Shown here: piece after piece, positions 20,703-30,091 of the stretch | Layout: every line of letters begins with the position of its first letter | Position numbering within the stretch: the stretch's first letter is position 1 | Assembly: GCA_012840075.1 (NCBI GenBank) | Contig: DUMC01000151.1 | Span: forward strand, 1 to 64,000 | Source of the DNA: Clostridiaceae bacterium | Lineage (GTDB): Bacteria; Bacillota; Clostridia; Acetivibrionales; DUMC01 | Length of the DNA stretch: 64,000 nt | Direction of reading: 5' to 3' | Made by a program: the position numbers and the translations under genes | The notes under the pieces: model-generated | Database searches by the model: none | The model's input: only the letters and a program-made list of their open reading frames with translations | What the model was told of the DNA's origin: nothing

Positions 20703-20995
20703 TTATGTCCGTAATAAAATGAACCTGAAAAATGAATCAGCAACATGGGATAAAAATAAAATTGAACGAACGGTGTACAATAATAACTGATAAGCAACCG
20801 GTTTGCGAGCTGGTTGACATAAAATAATAACAATAAAAGTCAAATGGACTAATTAATTGGCTGATTAAATAGTAGATTAAAATATTTAAAATATTAGATT
20901 AAATATTGGATCAAATAATCAAATATTAAAAAAGTATAAGATCAAATATTGAAGTATTAGATCAAATATCAGAAAAATATAGGAGGCATATGTTT

Positions 20996-21211
20996 ATGAC
21001 AAACAAAACTTATCAATTGGAAACATTAACTTGCCCGAGTTGCACGGCAAAGATACAAACTGCTCTGAAAAAAACTAATGGTGTTGAAGAAGCGGAAGTA
21101 TTATTCAACACAAGCAGAGTAAAAGTTAACTTTGATGAAACCATAGTGTCACCGGAAAAAATAAGAAATACGATTGAAAGTTTAGGCTTCAAGGTCCTCA
21201 GTGAAAAGTGA
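20996..21211 (+). CDS. Heavy-metal-associated (HMA) domain protein, CopZ-like
   Basis: LTCPSCTAKIQTALKKTNGVEEAEV, CxxC metallochaperone fold. Start 20990 or 20996. Confidence 0.9.
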   Translation: MTNKTYQLETLTCPSCTAKIQTALKKTNGVEEAEVLFNTSRVKVNFDETIVSPEKIRNTIESLGFKVLSEK

Positions 21212-21297
21212 ATTTCCAACAGCATCATAAAATCATAGCATCATATGACCATAAAGTTTAAAACATGAATTTTAAAACATGAAAAGGGAGGAAGGTT

Positions 21298-23163
21298 ATG
21301 CTGAAATTAACGAAAATTCGGAGAGTATGGATTTCAGGAATTCTTGTTGCCATATCTTTTATCCTTAAAAATTTATTAGGCCATCACATAATTACAGACA
21401 TAACAATGATCGCTTCTACAATTGTTGCGGGTACACCTATATTGAAAAATGCGATTTCTGCTATACGTTATAAGATACTTGGTATTGATGCATTGGTTTC
21501 TATCGCGGTAATTGGAGCTGTGTTAATCGGTGAGTATTGGGAAGCCGCAGCAGTAACCTTCCTCTTTATGTTTGGCGATTTCTTGGAATCAAAAACCATA
21601 GAAAAAACCCGTTCATCCATAAAAGCTTTATTAGAATTGACTCCTGATATTGCAAGAGTAATCAGGGAAGGGAATGAAATAGAAATATCCCCGGATGAAG
21701 TAGTTAAGGGAGATATAGCAGTTATAAAACCGGGAGAAAAAATTCCGGTTGACGGTACCGTTATTGAAGGCAATGCTTATGTAAATCAGGCGGCTATTAC
21801 AGGAGAATCCATTCCGGTTAATAAAATCCCTGGGGATGAAGTTTTCTCAGGTACTGTCATTGAAACAGGCTATATAAAGGTGAGGGCTGATAGGGTGGGT
21901 GAGGATACCACCTTCGCCAGGATACTGCAGATGGTTGAGGAAGCGCAGGATAAAAAAGCCAAAACTCAAAAGTTTCTTGAAAAATTCTCAAAGTACTATA
22001 CACCAGGTATTATTGTTTTATCGGTCATAATGTTCCTTATTACAAGAGATCTTGCTCTATCCCTTACATTACTTGTTATAGCATGTCCGGGTGCTCTGGT
22101 GATTTCCACCCCGGTTTCTATAGTGGCGGGCATCGGAAATGGTGCTAAAAACGGTATTTTGATAAAAGGCGGGGAAATCATGGAAAAGCTCGGCAAGGTC
22201 AAGGTATTGGCTTTTGATAAGACCGGTACTTTAACTAAAGGAAGACCGCAGGTAAATAGTTTAAAAGCATATGATATTTCAGAAGATGAGCTATTGAGAA
22301 TAGCAGCAATTGGTGAGGCTTATTCGGAGCATCCAATTGGCAAGGCTATAATAAATAAAGCAGAAGAAACTATAGGCAAAATATCCCAGGTGCCGTCTGA
22401 AGCCGAAATAATTCCGGGTCAGGGATTGAAGGTTGTTATAGATAATAGTACAGTATTAATCGGAAACAGAAAACTGCTGGTAGAAAACGGATTAATTATA
22501 GACGTATCCCAGGAAGCATATATCAGATCCCAGGAAGAACAAGGACAGACGGTTGTTCTCGTTGCAACCCCGGAAAGACTGCTTGGTGTAATATCAATTG
22601 CTGATACAATAAGGGAAGATGCAAAAAAAATGGTTGTTAATCTGAAAAGACTAGGCATAAAAAAGATCGTAATGCTTACAGGTGATAATAGAAGAGCTGC
22701 AGGAGCCATATCAAATGAACTGGGACTGGACGAGTATTATGCTGAATTGCTTCCTGAGAACAAAGTAGAAGTTTTGGAAAGACTTAGGGGAAAGTATGGA
22801 CTTGCAGCCATGGTAGGAGACGGAGTTAATGATGCTCCTGCACTGGCATCAGCAGATTTAGGTATTGCCATTGGCGGAGCAGGAACCGATGTGGCTATGG
22901 AAACGGCTGATGTTGTGTTGATGTCAAACGAGCTCAAGAAATTGTCTCATGCTATAGGTCTTAGCCGTGCCACGGTGAGAAATATGAAGCAAAATATTTC
23001 TTTTTCTTTGGCAGTAGCAGGAGTGCTTTTGGCAGGAGTACTGGTAAAAACCGTGGATTTGTCCTTCGGTATGTTAATTCATGAATTGAGTGTACTTCTT
23101 GTAGTAATTAATGCAGTAAGATTACTAGGATACGGAAGAACCCGTTTTAAGTTAATGTCTTAA
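21298..23163 (+). CDS. Heavy metal-translocating P1B-type ATPase with CPG motif
   Basis: TGES, DKTGTLTKG, SEHPIGKAI, GDGVNDAPALA; TM metal site reads ACPGALVIS. Confidence 0.94.
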   Translation: MLKLTKIRRVWISGILVAISFILKNLLGHHIITDITMIASTIVAGTPILKNAISAIRYKILGIDALVSIAVIGAVLIGEYWEAAAVTFLFMFGDFLESKTIEKTRSSIKALLELTPDIARVIREGNEIEISPDEVVKGDIAVIKPGEKIPVDGTVIEGNAYVNQAAITGESIPVNKIPGDEVFSGTVIETGYIKVRADRVGEDTTFARILQMVEEAQDKKAKTQKFLEKFSKYYTPGIIVLSVIMFLITRDLALSLTLLVIACPGALVISTPVSIVAGIGNGAKNGILIKGGEIMEKLGKVKVLAFDKTGTLTKGRPQVNSLKAYDISEDELLRIAAIGEAYSEHPIGKAIINKAEETIGKISQVPSEAEIIPGQGLKVVIDNSTVLIGNRKLLVENGLIIDVSQEAYIRSQEEQGQTVVLVATPERLLGVISIADTIREDAKKMVVNLKRLGIKKIVMLTGDNRRAAGAISNELGLDEYYAELLPENKVEVLERLRGKYGLAAMVGDGVNDAPALASADLGIAIGGAGTDVAMETADVVLMSNELKKLSHAIGLSRATVRNMKQNISFSLAVAGVLLAGVLVKTVDLSFGMLIHELSVLLVVINAVRLLGYGRTRFKLMS

Positions 23164-23206
23164 GTTACTGTCTTATAATATATAAATTGAAGAGATGGGT
23201 GGGTTT

Positions 23207-23272
23207 GGGTGCATTTTAATAAATATTAGATGCTTTTTAATAAATATTTCTTCATATAAATCAAGCGCACCC
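23207..23272. repeat. GGGTGCA palindromic element, copy B
   Basis: gggtgcattttaataaata...aatatttcttcatataaatcaagcgcaccc; matches copy A at 42388-42431. Confidence 0.75.
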
Positions 23273-23317
23273 GATAAAATTTACCCGGTAGAATTTAATG
23301 AAAAAGGGGATGGAAGT

Positions 23318-24016
23318 GTGAGTTCACAACTTTGCAATAATTGTAATCACCATAAAAGCGAGTCGAAAAATTGTATCAAGAGAGTACCGATTTTTAGCAA
23401 TCTCACAGCAGAAGAAATGCTGGAAGTTGCAAAAATTACTACGGATAGAACTTATCGCAAAGGTGAAATGATATATATTGCAGGCAATAAAGGAGAAAAA
23501 CTTTATGTGATACATAAAGGAAAAGTGAAGATAACGAGGATATCCGATAGCGGAAAGGAACAGGTGATTAGAATTCTAGGACCCGGAGAGTTTCTTGGAG
23601 AACTTTCGCTTTTTAGTTCCGAGCCTATGACAGATAACGCTGAGGTGTTGGAAAAGACTACAGTTTGTATTATATCGTCGGAGAAAATAAAGGAACTCAT
23701 GATAAGATACCCTTCCATAGCTTTTAAAGTAATGGAAGAGCTTAGCAGGCGGCTGGCAAGAGCTGAAGAACTGTTGGAAAACATAAGCCTTCATGGAGTA
23801 GAAAAGAGATTGGCAGATGCTTTGCTGGATATGGCCGGTGATGGTGATGAAATTGTTTTGAAGATAAGCAAAAAAGATTTTGCCTCTCACATGGGTATGA
23901 GTCAGGAAACTTTAAGCAGGAAACTGTCTGTATTTCAAGAAATGGGATTAATTAAATTGATAGGTCAGAGACGTATAGTTTTATTAAATAAGAATGGTTT
24001 GAGGGACATAGAGTAA
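23318..24016 (+). CDS. Crp/Fnr family transcriptional regulator
   Basis: GTG start at 23318 with upstream aagggga; CNNCNHHKSESKNCIKRVPIF N-terminus, cNMP-binding fold, HTH (SKKDFASHMGMSQETLSRKL). Confidence 0.9.
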   Translation: MSSQLCNNCNHHKSESKNCIKRVPIFSNLTAEEMLEVAKITTDRTYRKGEMIYIAGNKGEKLYVIHKGKVKITRISDSGKEQVIRILGPGEFLGELSLFSSEPMTDNAEVLEKTTVCIISSEKIKELMIRYPSIAFKVMEELSRRLARAEELLENISLHGVEKRLADALLDMAGDGDEIVLKISKKDFASHMGMSQETLSRKLSVFQEMGLIKLIGQRRIVLLNKNGLRDIE

Positions 24017-24341
24017 ATTACTGCTTGTGCGTGTTTTATGATAATTAAAAAATATCACTTGGGTTTTTGGGTATTATTAAATCACGTGAAATATATAAGT
24101 TTTGTAAATCACGTGAGTTGTGTTAAACATGCGATTCATGCTGATCAGGTAGGTCATATGAATCATGTGAGCCGTGTAAGTCATGTAAGGCTTATGAGAA
24201 TGAAGCTATTTTCTGCAAGCGGCTGATATGTTATAATAAATGAAAAATTTATAATAAGCAAAGGAATAAGCAAAGAGTTATAATTTTCATATTTATAACT
24301 CTCAAGGTGCTAAGATATATACAAAGAAGGGATGTTTTTTA

Positions 24342-24809
24342 ATGAAAAGTATAAAACCCGGCCGCGGTCCGTCCGGCATGTCCTTTATCGGCTCAATAAT
24401 TTCCGTAATTTTTGGGGTTTTTTGGACGATTATTGCAATTGCAATTACTTCAAAATCATCTTTTGGAATAATTGGGTTGATTTTTCCTCTCTTTGGTGTA
24501 ATTTTTGTAATAATGGGAATAATTCAAGCGGCTTATCATTATAAAAATGCTACAAGCAAGGATAGGTTTTCATTGTTTGATATTACTGATCGTTCCGAAG
24601 AGGGAGATCCTGCTGATAGTTGGATAAAAGATGAGTGCGGGAACAATTATTATAAAAACTTTGACACCAATGATGCTGATATGAAGAAAATCAATAATGC
24701 AAGTGTTTCGAATACCTCAAACGATGACATGAATTATTGCCCGTATTGCGGAAGGGCATTAAATAAGGATTTTTCCTTTTGCCCGAAGTGTGGAAGACGT
24801 TTGAATTGA
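24342..24809 (+). CDS. Membrane protein with C-terminal zinc ribbon
   Basis: Two TM segments followed by YCPYCGRALNKDFSFCPKCGRRL. Confidence 0.8.
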   Translation: MKSIKPGRGPSGMSFIGSIISVIFGVFWTIIAIAITSKSSFGIIGLIFPLFGVIFVIMGIIQAAYHYKNATSKDRFSLFDITDRSEEGDPADSWIKDECGNNYYKNFDTNDADMKKINNASVSNTSNDDMNYCPYCGRALNKDFSFCPKCGRRLN

Positions 24810-25005
24810 ATATAAATATTGGATATAAATATAGTGAAGTATAAATATAGTGAAGAAATATTATCAAAAAAGTATCAAGAGTGTAGAAGCGTCTATTAAA
24901 GGAGAGCAGTTCCTAAAAGAGGAGCCGGCACCCAAAGAAGAGCCTCCACTGAAAGAAAAGCTGTCCCTCAAGGAATAGCTGTTCCTCGGAGAAGATCCCC
25001 AAAAA

Positions 25006-25064
25006 TTCTTAAATTTAAGAAAATCTTAAGAAATTTATTCACTTTTTCTTAAGGTTTTTTATTT
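25006..25064 (+). terminator. Terminator-like hairpin(s) in A/T-rich region
   Basis: cttaaatttaagaaaatcttaagaaa...ttcttaaggttttttat. Confidence 0.5.
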
Positions 25065-25199
25065 ATTATTTAGGCAAGGCTGTGGGGTTTATCTTGCGGA
25101 TGTGCTATAATAACAAACAAATAATTGGTTAACGAAAACGAAGAAATTATGAACAATCATGAGAACAAACATGTGAATTTTTTTAAGAGGGAGCGGCTT

Positions 25200-25919
25200 A
25201 TGGATAACTTAAATGAAGCAGGCAAGCTTTCCATTCTGGTTGTAGATGATGATAAGGAAATTGTGAATGCGATTTCCATTTATCTTGAGAATGAAGGTTA
25301 CAGGGTGTATAAGGCATATGACGGCTTTCAAGCTCTTGATATTATCACTTCTCATGATATTAAGCTGATTCTTATTGATATTATGATGCCTAGGTTGGAC
25401 GGCTTATCCGCTGTTGTGAAAATCCGTGAGCAAAAGAATATACCAATAATTATACTGTCTGCAAAGTCTGAAGATTCAGATAAAATTTTAGGACTTTCCA
25501 TTGGAGCAGATGATTATGTGACCAAGCCTTTTAACCCAATGGAACTGGTAGCAAGGGTAAAATCCCAGCTTCGCAGGTATTTGACATTAGGCGATGTTAA
25601 CGGTACTAGGAAAGCTAATGTTCTTAAATCAGGTGGTTTATGTTTTGATCTTGATTCTCGCACCGTAACAGTGGATGGTGAACCGGTGAAGCTTACTGCA
25701 ACGGAAATGAAGATTGTTGAGCTTCTTTTGAGACATCCGGGACGCGTTTTCCCGGCCGAAGAAATTTATGAGCGCGTGTGGCAGGAGCCTGCATACAATG
25801 CAGAAAATACCGTTATGGTACATATCCGCCGAATCCGTGAAAAAATTGAGATAAACCCTAGAGAGCCTAAATATTTAAAGGTGGTGTGGGGTATTGGATA
25901 TAAAATTGAAAAAATCTAA
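25200..25919 (+). CDS. OmpR/PhoB-family response regulator
   Basis: VVDDDKEIV, DIMMPRLDG, K (TKPFNP), winged-helix C-terminus (NTVMVHIRRIREKIE); start by receiver homology. Confidence 0.93.
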   Translation: MDNLNEAGKLSILVVDDDKEIVNAISIYLENEGYRVYKAYDGFQALDIITSHDIKLILIDIMMPRLDGLSAVVKIREQKNIPIIILSAKSEDSDKILGLSIGADDYVTKPFNPMELVARVKSQLRRYLTLGDVNGTRKANVLKSGGLCFDLDSRTVTVDGEPVKLTATEMKIVELLLRHPGRVFPAEEIYERVWQEPAYNAENTVMVHIRRIREKIEINPREPKYLKVVWGIGYKIEKI

Positions 25920-28086
25920 AGCATTAATCGTATGGTTGTGTTTTTTTATCGGAATTTGTATAGTTGCGGGTATTATAACCGGCGGCATTGTTCTTCTTAA
26001 GGAAGACTATCATGGTTTTTTATATGCATTGGATAAAGCTTTTTTTAAATTAGATATCAAGGATACATTGGAATTTAAGCATACTATATCACTTAGATTT
26101 CATATGCTGGCAGAAGCCTTGACTGATGAAAATGCGGAAGAACGGTTAAAAGAAGTTCAATCTAATTTAGAAAAAGAGGGACAAAACCTTATATACTATG
26201 CAAAGAATCTGCAAAACGGCGTCAAACTGTCAAACAGCGAAACTGATTTCGGAGCGGCGGCAAAGGGATTCCCGAATTTGCCCGATGGGTATGATTATTA
26301 TATATTTTTTTACGGGAAAAAAATGACTATTGAGGATTCAGGAAAAGCAGTTAATATTTATGACAAAAATGTTTACAATGCCGGTTATTCGGTGCTGAAG
26401 CACTATGGATATTTATCTGAAGATATTGCATTAGTAAATCCTATCCTGTCTAAATGCCATATACTCTTAATAGTGAAAAAAGACATTGAAGAAGTAGACG
26501 GTCAAGAAAGCCAATTGTATCAGATTAAACAGGATCTGAATGATTTAAAATCCTTTTTTGGAAGAATTTTTATTGTATTTTTGATAGGCTGGGTACTGAT
26601 TTTTCTATCAATATTAAACCGGGTAACTAAGAAGGAATTTGACGTAAAGATCGGCAACTTTCTCGGCAAGTTCTGGATTGAAATAAAAATAATAGCAGCA
26701 CTGATTATTTTGTTTATAGTGGTATTAATTAGCTATAGATATGATTCAATCGGCATTTCTATGCTACAATTATTGGCGAAAATTTTTACCGTATTGATAG
26801 TAATCTGGAGTTTATATTTTGTATTCATAGACTTATTGCATAACAGGAAAAAAGTTTTTTACAACAATACCATTAATTCGCTGATTAAAGTTTACCGTAC
26901 TTTTGAAAGGAAAAAACCGTTCCAAAAAGGAATGCTGTTGAGATTATATGTATTCATAGCTGCAGAGGCAATACTGGTTATAACTGCAGGAATATCATTT
27001 ATTATTCTTGCGTTTGGAAATACGAATAAGATTCCTTTCTTGTTTGGTTTTTTGTTGTCTTTGGCTATAGGAGTGTACCTAATCTACCGGTATGTTCGCA
27101 GATATAACAATACGGTAAGTGATATAGGAAAATTGATAGACCAAATCGAGGCTATTAAAAACGGGGACGTAAAGAACAAATTACAATTAAATCCTGATGC
27201 AGATATGTACAATGCAGCTCAAAGTCTTAACAAAATACAGGAAGGTATAAATAAAGCGGTGGAGGCAAGGATCAGAAGCGAACGCACAAAGGTGGAACTT
27301 ATTACCAATGTTTCCCATGATTTAAAAACACCTCTTACTTCAATTATTAGCTATGTGGATTTGTTATACAAGGAAGAAGGTTTATCTGAACATATTAAAG
27401 ATTATATAAAGATTATCAAGCAAAAATCAGACCGTTTAAAAACCCTGATAGCAGACTTGTTTGATTTAACTAAAGCAACCAGCGGAGAAATTAACGTTGA
27501 CTTTGAGAAAATCGATCTCGGAAAACTTGTCTGGCAAACTTTGGCTGACATGAATGATGATATTGAGCAGTCCGGGTTAAAATTTAAAGTGAATATACCC
27601 GAGTCTCCGTTATTTATAATGAGTGATGGGAAAAAATTATACCGGGTGTTTCAGAATTTAATATCAAATGCTTTAAAATATTCACTGGCAGGATCAAGGG
27701 TGTATGTAGACTTGACAGCCGGTAACGGAAAGGGTAATGCTGGCAATGGAAAAGACAACGATGGGAAGGATAATACAGCAATGAAAGATAATATATATAG
27801 GGAAGAAAATGTAGACATGGAAAATAATATTAACGGTTTTGATGATCCTTGGCAGGTTACCGCAATAATTAAAAATATTGCCAATTATGAGATGAATTTC
27901 ACTGAAGATGAAATTCTTGAGCGGTTTGCCAGGGGAGACAAAGCCCGTTCTACCGAAGGATCAGGATTAGGTCTTGCCATAGCTAAAAGCTTTACCCAGG
28001 TCTGTGGCGGTGAATTTGACATTGTAATAGATGGTGATATGTTTAAAGCAATACTAAAATTTAATCTTATAGGTGAAAATGCTTAA
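25894..28086 (+). CDS. Sensor histidine kinase with low-complexity insertion in the catalytic domain
   Basis: VSHDLKTPLTSI H-box, N-box FQNLISNALKYS, GSGLGLAI; TTG start overlapping the response regulator. Confidence 0.92.
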   Translation: MDIKLKKSKALIVWLCFFIGICIVAGIITGGIVLLKEDYHGFLYALDKAFFKLDIKDTLEFKHTISLRFHMLAEALTDENAEERLKEVQSNLEKEGQNLIYYAKNLQNGVKLSNSETDFGAAAKGFPNLPDGYDYYIFFYGKKMTIEDSGKAVNIYDKNVYNAGYSVLKHYGYLSEDIALVNPILSKCHILLIVKKDIEEVDGQESQLYQIKQDLNDLKSFFGRIFIVFLIGWVLIFLSILNRVTKKEFDVKIGNFLGKFWIEIKIIAALIILFIVVLISYRYDSIGISMLQLLAKIFTVLIVIWSLYFVFIDLLHNRKKVFYNNTINSLIKVYRTFERKKPFQKGMLLRLYVFIAAEAILVITAGISFIILAFGNTNKIPFLFGFLLSLAIGVYLIYRYVRRYNNTVSDIGKLIDQIEAIKNGDVKNKLQLNPDADMYNAAQSLNKIQEGINKAVEARIRSERTKVELITNVSHDLKTPLTSIISYVDLLYKEEGLSEHIKDYIKIIKQKSDRLKTLIADLFDLTKATSGEINVDFEKIDLGKLVWQTLADMNDDIEQSGLKFKVNIPESPLFIMSDGKKLYRVFQNLISNALKYSLAGSRVYVDLTAGNGKGNAGNGKDNDGKDNTAMKDNIYREENVDMENNINGFDDPWQVTAIIKNIANYEMNFTEDEILERFARGDKARSTEGSGLGLAIAKSFTQVCGGEFDIVIDGDMFKAILKFNLIGENA

Positions 28087-28258
28087 TACTATTTACAGGT
28101 CGGTTTTAGTATCATTTGCTAATTAATGGGGATGATAATTAATGGGAATCATTAGCTAATTTATTTTGCTAAACGTTAAGCTGAACCTAGCCAAAAATGA
28201 AAGCTATTGAATGTTTTCAAAATCCAAGCTGTTGGAGGTTTCTTATATATGGGTTATA

Positions 28259-28302
28259 AACAGGAGTAATTTGTACAAGGTGTCGTACAAATTACTCCTG
28301 TT
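28259..28302. repeat. 18-bp-arm perfect inverted repeat
   Basis: aacaggagtaatttgtac-8 nt-gtacaaattactcctgtt. Confidence 0.88.
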
Positions 28303-28385
28303 TAATTGACAAAATTCTTTATTTTATGTACAATATATTAATAGAATGACCCATCTTTTGCACAATATACCGTACAAAATAATGC

Positions 28386-28416
28386 ACATTACCATATAAC
28401 AATTATATGGTAATGT
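28386..28416. repeat. 13-bp-arm perfect palindrome
   Basis: acattaccatata-acaat-tatatggtaatgt. Confidence 0.85.
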
Positions 28417-28498
28417 AAAATATGGTGCTTAATATGAAATTTTCATAATTTACAATATAATTTCCATTGCGTAATAAGTATAAGGGAGGCAATCTATC

Positions 28499-29242
28499 AT
28501 GTTGGTTCCTGCCAGCAAAGTGAGAAATAATTTTAGCAAATACTTAAAACAAGTTTCGGGAGAAAACAAGGAAATAATTATCACAAAAAACAATGTAAAA
28601 GTGGCAAGGTTGGTGCCTTATATAACTGACCTCGACAAGTATTTTACTATACGTGAAAATGCCGTTGACTATAATTATAACCACAGAAAGGTTTCATACG
28701 AAGAATTCATGGAAATTTACGAAAACAGCAATGCCAGGATGGAATACATAAACGGAGAGATATTTCTTTTAAGTTCTCCAAGTGTTTTTCATCAGGCAGT
28801 ACTAGGAGATTTGTACACAATTTTTAAGGAGTATTTTAAAAAGGGGAAGTGCAGAGTTTTTACGGCACCATTTGACGTACATTTCAGGAAAACGGATATA
28901 GATGTTCCTGATGTAATGCAGCCTGATTTACTTGTAATATGTGACATTAAGAATAATATTAATGAAAAAGGCAAGTATATGGGAACACCTACGTTGACAC
29001 TTGAAATAGTATCTCCCAACACAAAAAGAAAGGACATGGTTTTAAAACTTAATACCTACATGAGGTCCGGAGTAGCCGAATATTGGATTGTGGAACCGGA
29101 GAACCGAAGAATTACAATATATAATTTTATTAATTATGAAATTGATAAGAACGAGGTTTATAAAGCGGGAGAAATAGCCAAATCCATAATCTTTGAAAGA
29201 CTTGAAATTGATGTTGGTTATTTATTTGAACAAGGATTTTAA
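28499..29242 (+). CDS. Phd/YefM-type antitoxin domain fused to Uma2-family (DUF820) endonuclease
   Basis: N-term MLVPASKVRNNFSKYLKQVSGENKEIIITKNNVKVARLVP is Phd/YefM-like; C-term YEEFMEIYENSNARMEYINGEI...VMQPDLLVI...LEIVSPNTKRKDMVLKLNTYMRSGVAEYWIVEPE is Uma2 PD-(D/E)XK. Confidence 0.87.
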   Translation: MLVPASKVRNNFSKYLKQVSGENKEIIITKNNVKVARLVPYITDLDKYFTIRENAVDYNYNHRKVSYEEFMEIYENSNARMEYINGEIFLLSSPSVFHQAVLGDLYTIFKEYFKKGKCRVFTAPFDVHFRKTDIDVPDVMQPDLLVICDIKNNINEKGKYMGTPTLTLEIVSPNTKRKDMVLKLNTYMRSGVAEYWIVEPENRRITIYNFINYEIDKNEVYKAGEIAKSIIFERLEIDVGYLFEQGF

Positions 29243-29526
29243 GCGTTTTATTATATATTTGTCAACCCGGTTAACATCAAGGTTTAGAATATCAAATCTT
29301 TTGACAACTGTCATACCTTTGTAGTATACTTAATTATATACAATAGAAATACAATAGTATATTTACAATAGCTTAATCCAAAACAACATAACTAAAATTG
29401 TACAGGGATTCAGCAGAGTTTCAGGATAGCTGAAGTTGATATGGTTACCAAATATTACGACATATTTTTATCAAACACAATTAAAGGTGAGGGTATATTT
29501 TGTTGAACTTTTCGGGGGAGTTTATA

Positions 29527-30006
29527 ATGTTTAACATAGGGGACAAGATTGTTTATCCAATGCACGGAGCAGGTGTAATCGAGTCCATTGAGGAAAAAGA
29601 GATATTGGGACACAAACAAAACTATTATATCGTGAGGATTCCCATAGGAGATATGAAAGTAATGATACCTATAGAAAGCGTTGATGAGATCGGCATAAGG
29701 GAAATCATTGATGAAGAACAAGCAGATGAGGTCCTTAACGCACTTAAGCAGAAAACCACCTATGAAACGGGAAACTGGAACAAAAGGTACAGGGAGAATA
29801 TGTTAAAAATTAAAAGCGGGAATATTTTTGAAGTGGCTGAGGTAGTTAAAAGCTTAATGCTGAGAGACAAGGAAAAAGGACTTTCAACCGGAGAGAAAAA
29901 GATGCTAAATAGTGCCAGGCAGATACTAATAAGTGAGTTGGTTTTGGTAAAAAATAAAACACCGGAGGAAATAGAAAATATTATTGAAAGCAACATAGGA
30001 CTTTAA
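29527..30006 (+). CDS. CarD family transcriptional regulator
   Basis: MFNIGDKIVYPMHGAGVIESIEEKEILG; gggggag RBS before ATG 29527. Confidence 0.93.
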   Translation: MFNIGDKIVYPMHGAGVIESIEEKEILGHKQNYYIVRIPIGDMKVMIPIESVDEIGIREIIDEEQADEVLNALKQKTTYETGNWNKRYRENMLKIKSGNIFEVAEVVKSLMLRDKEKGLSTGEKKMLNSARQILISELVLVKNKTPEEIENIIESNIGL

Positions 30007-30091
30007 TTCGATGGCATAAAATACGTAGCTCGTATGTAGTTAAAATGTGGAAGTAAAGATTAAGTTAAATTGTTAAATAGGTGAGTTAAAT

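Noticed and set aside
23195-23317. N-terminal extension of the Crp/Fnr ORF
   Set aside because: Overlaps the GGGTGCA palindromic element; GTG at 23318 with upstream aagggga fits the family start.
24038-24226. 62-aa ORF with repeated VNHV/VSHV
   Set aside because: Composition explained by degenerate intergenic repeats; no RBS or conservation evidence.
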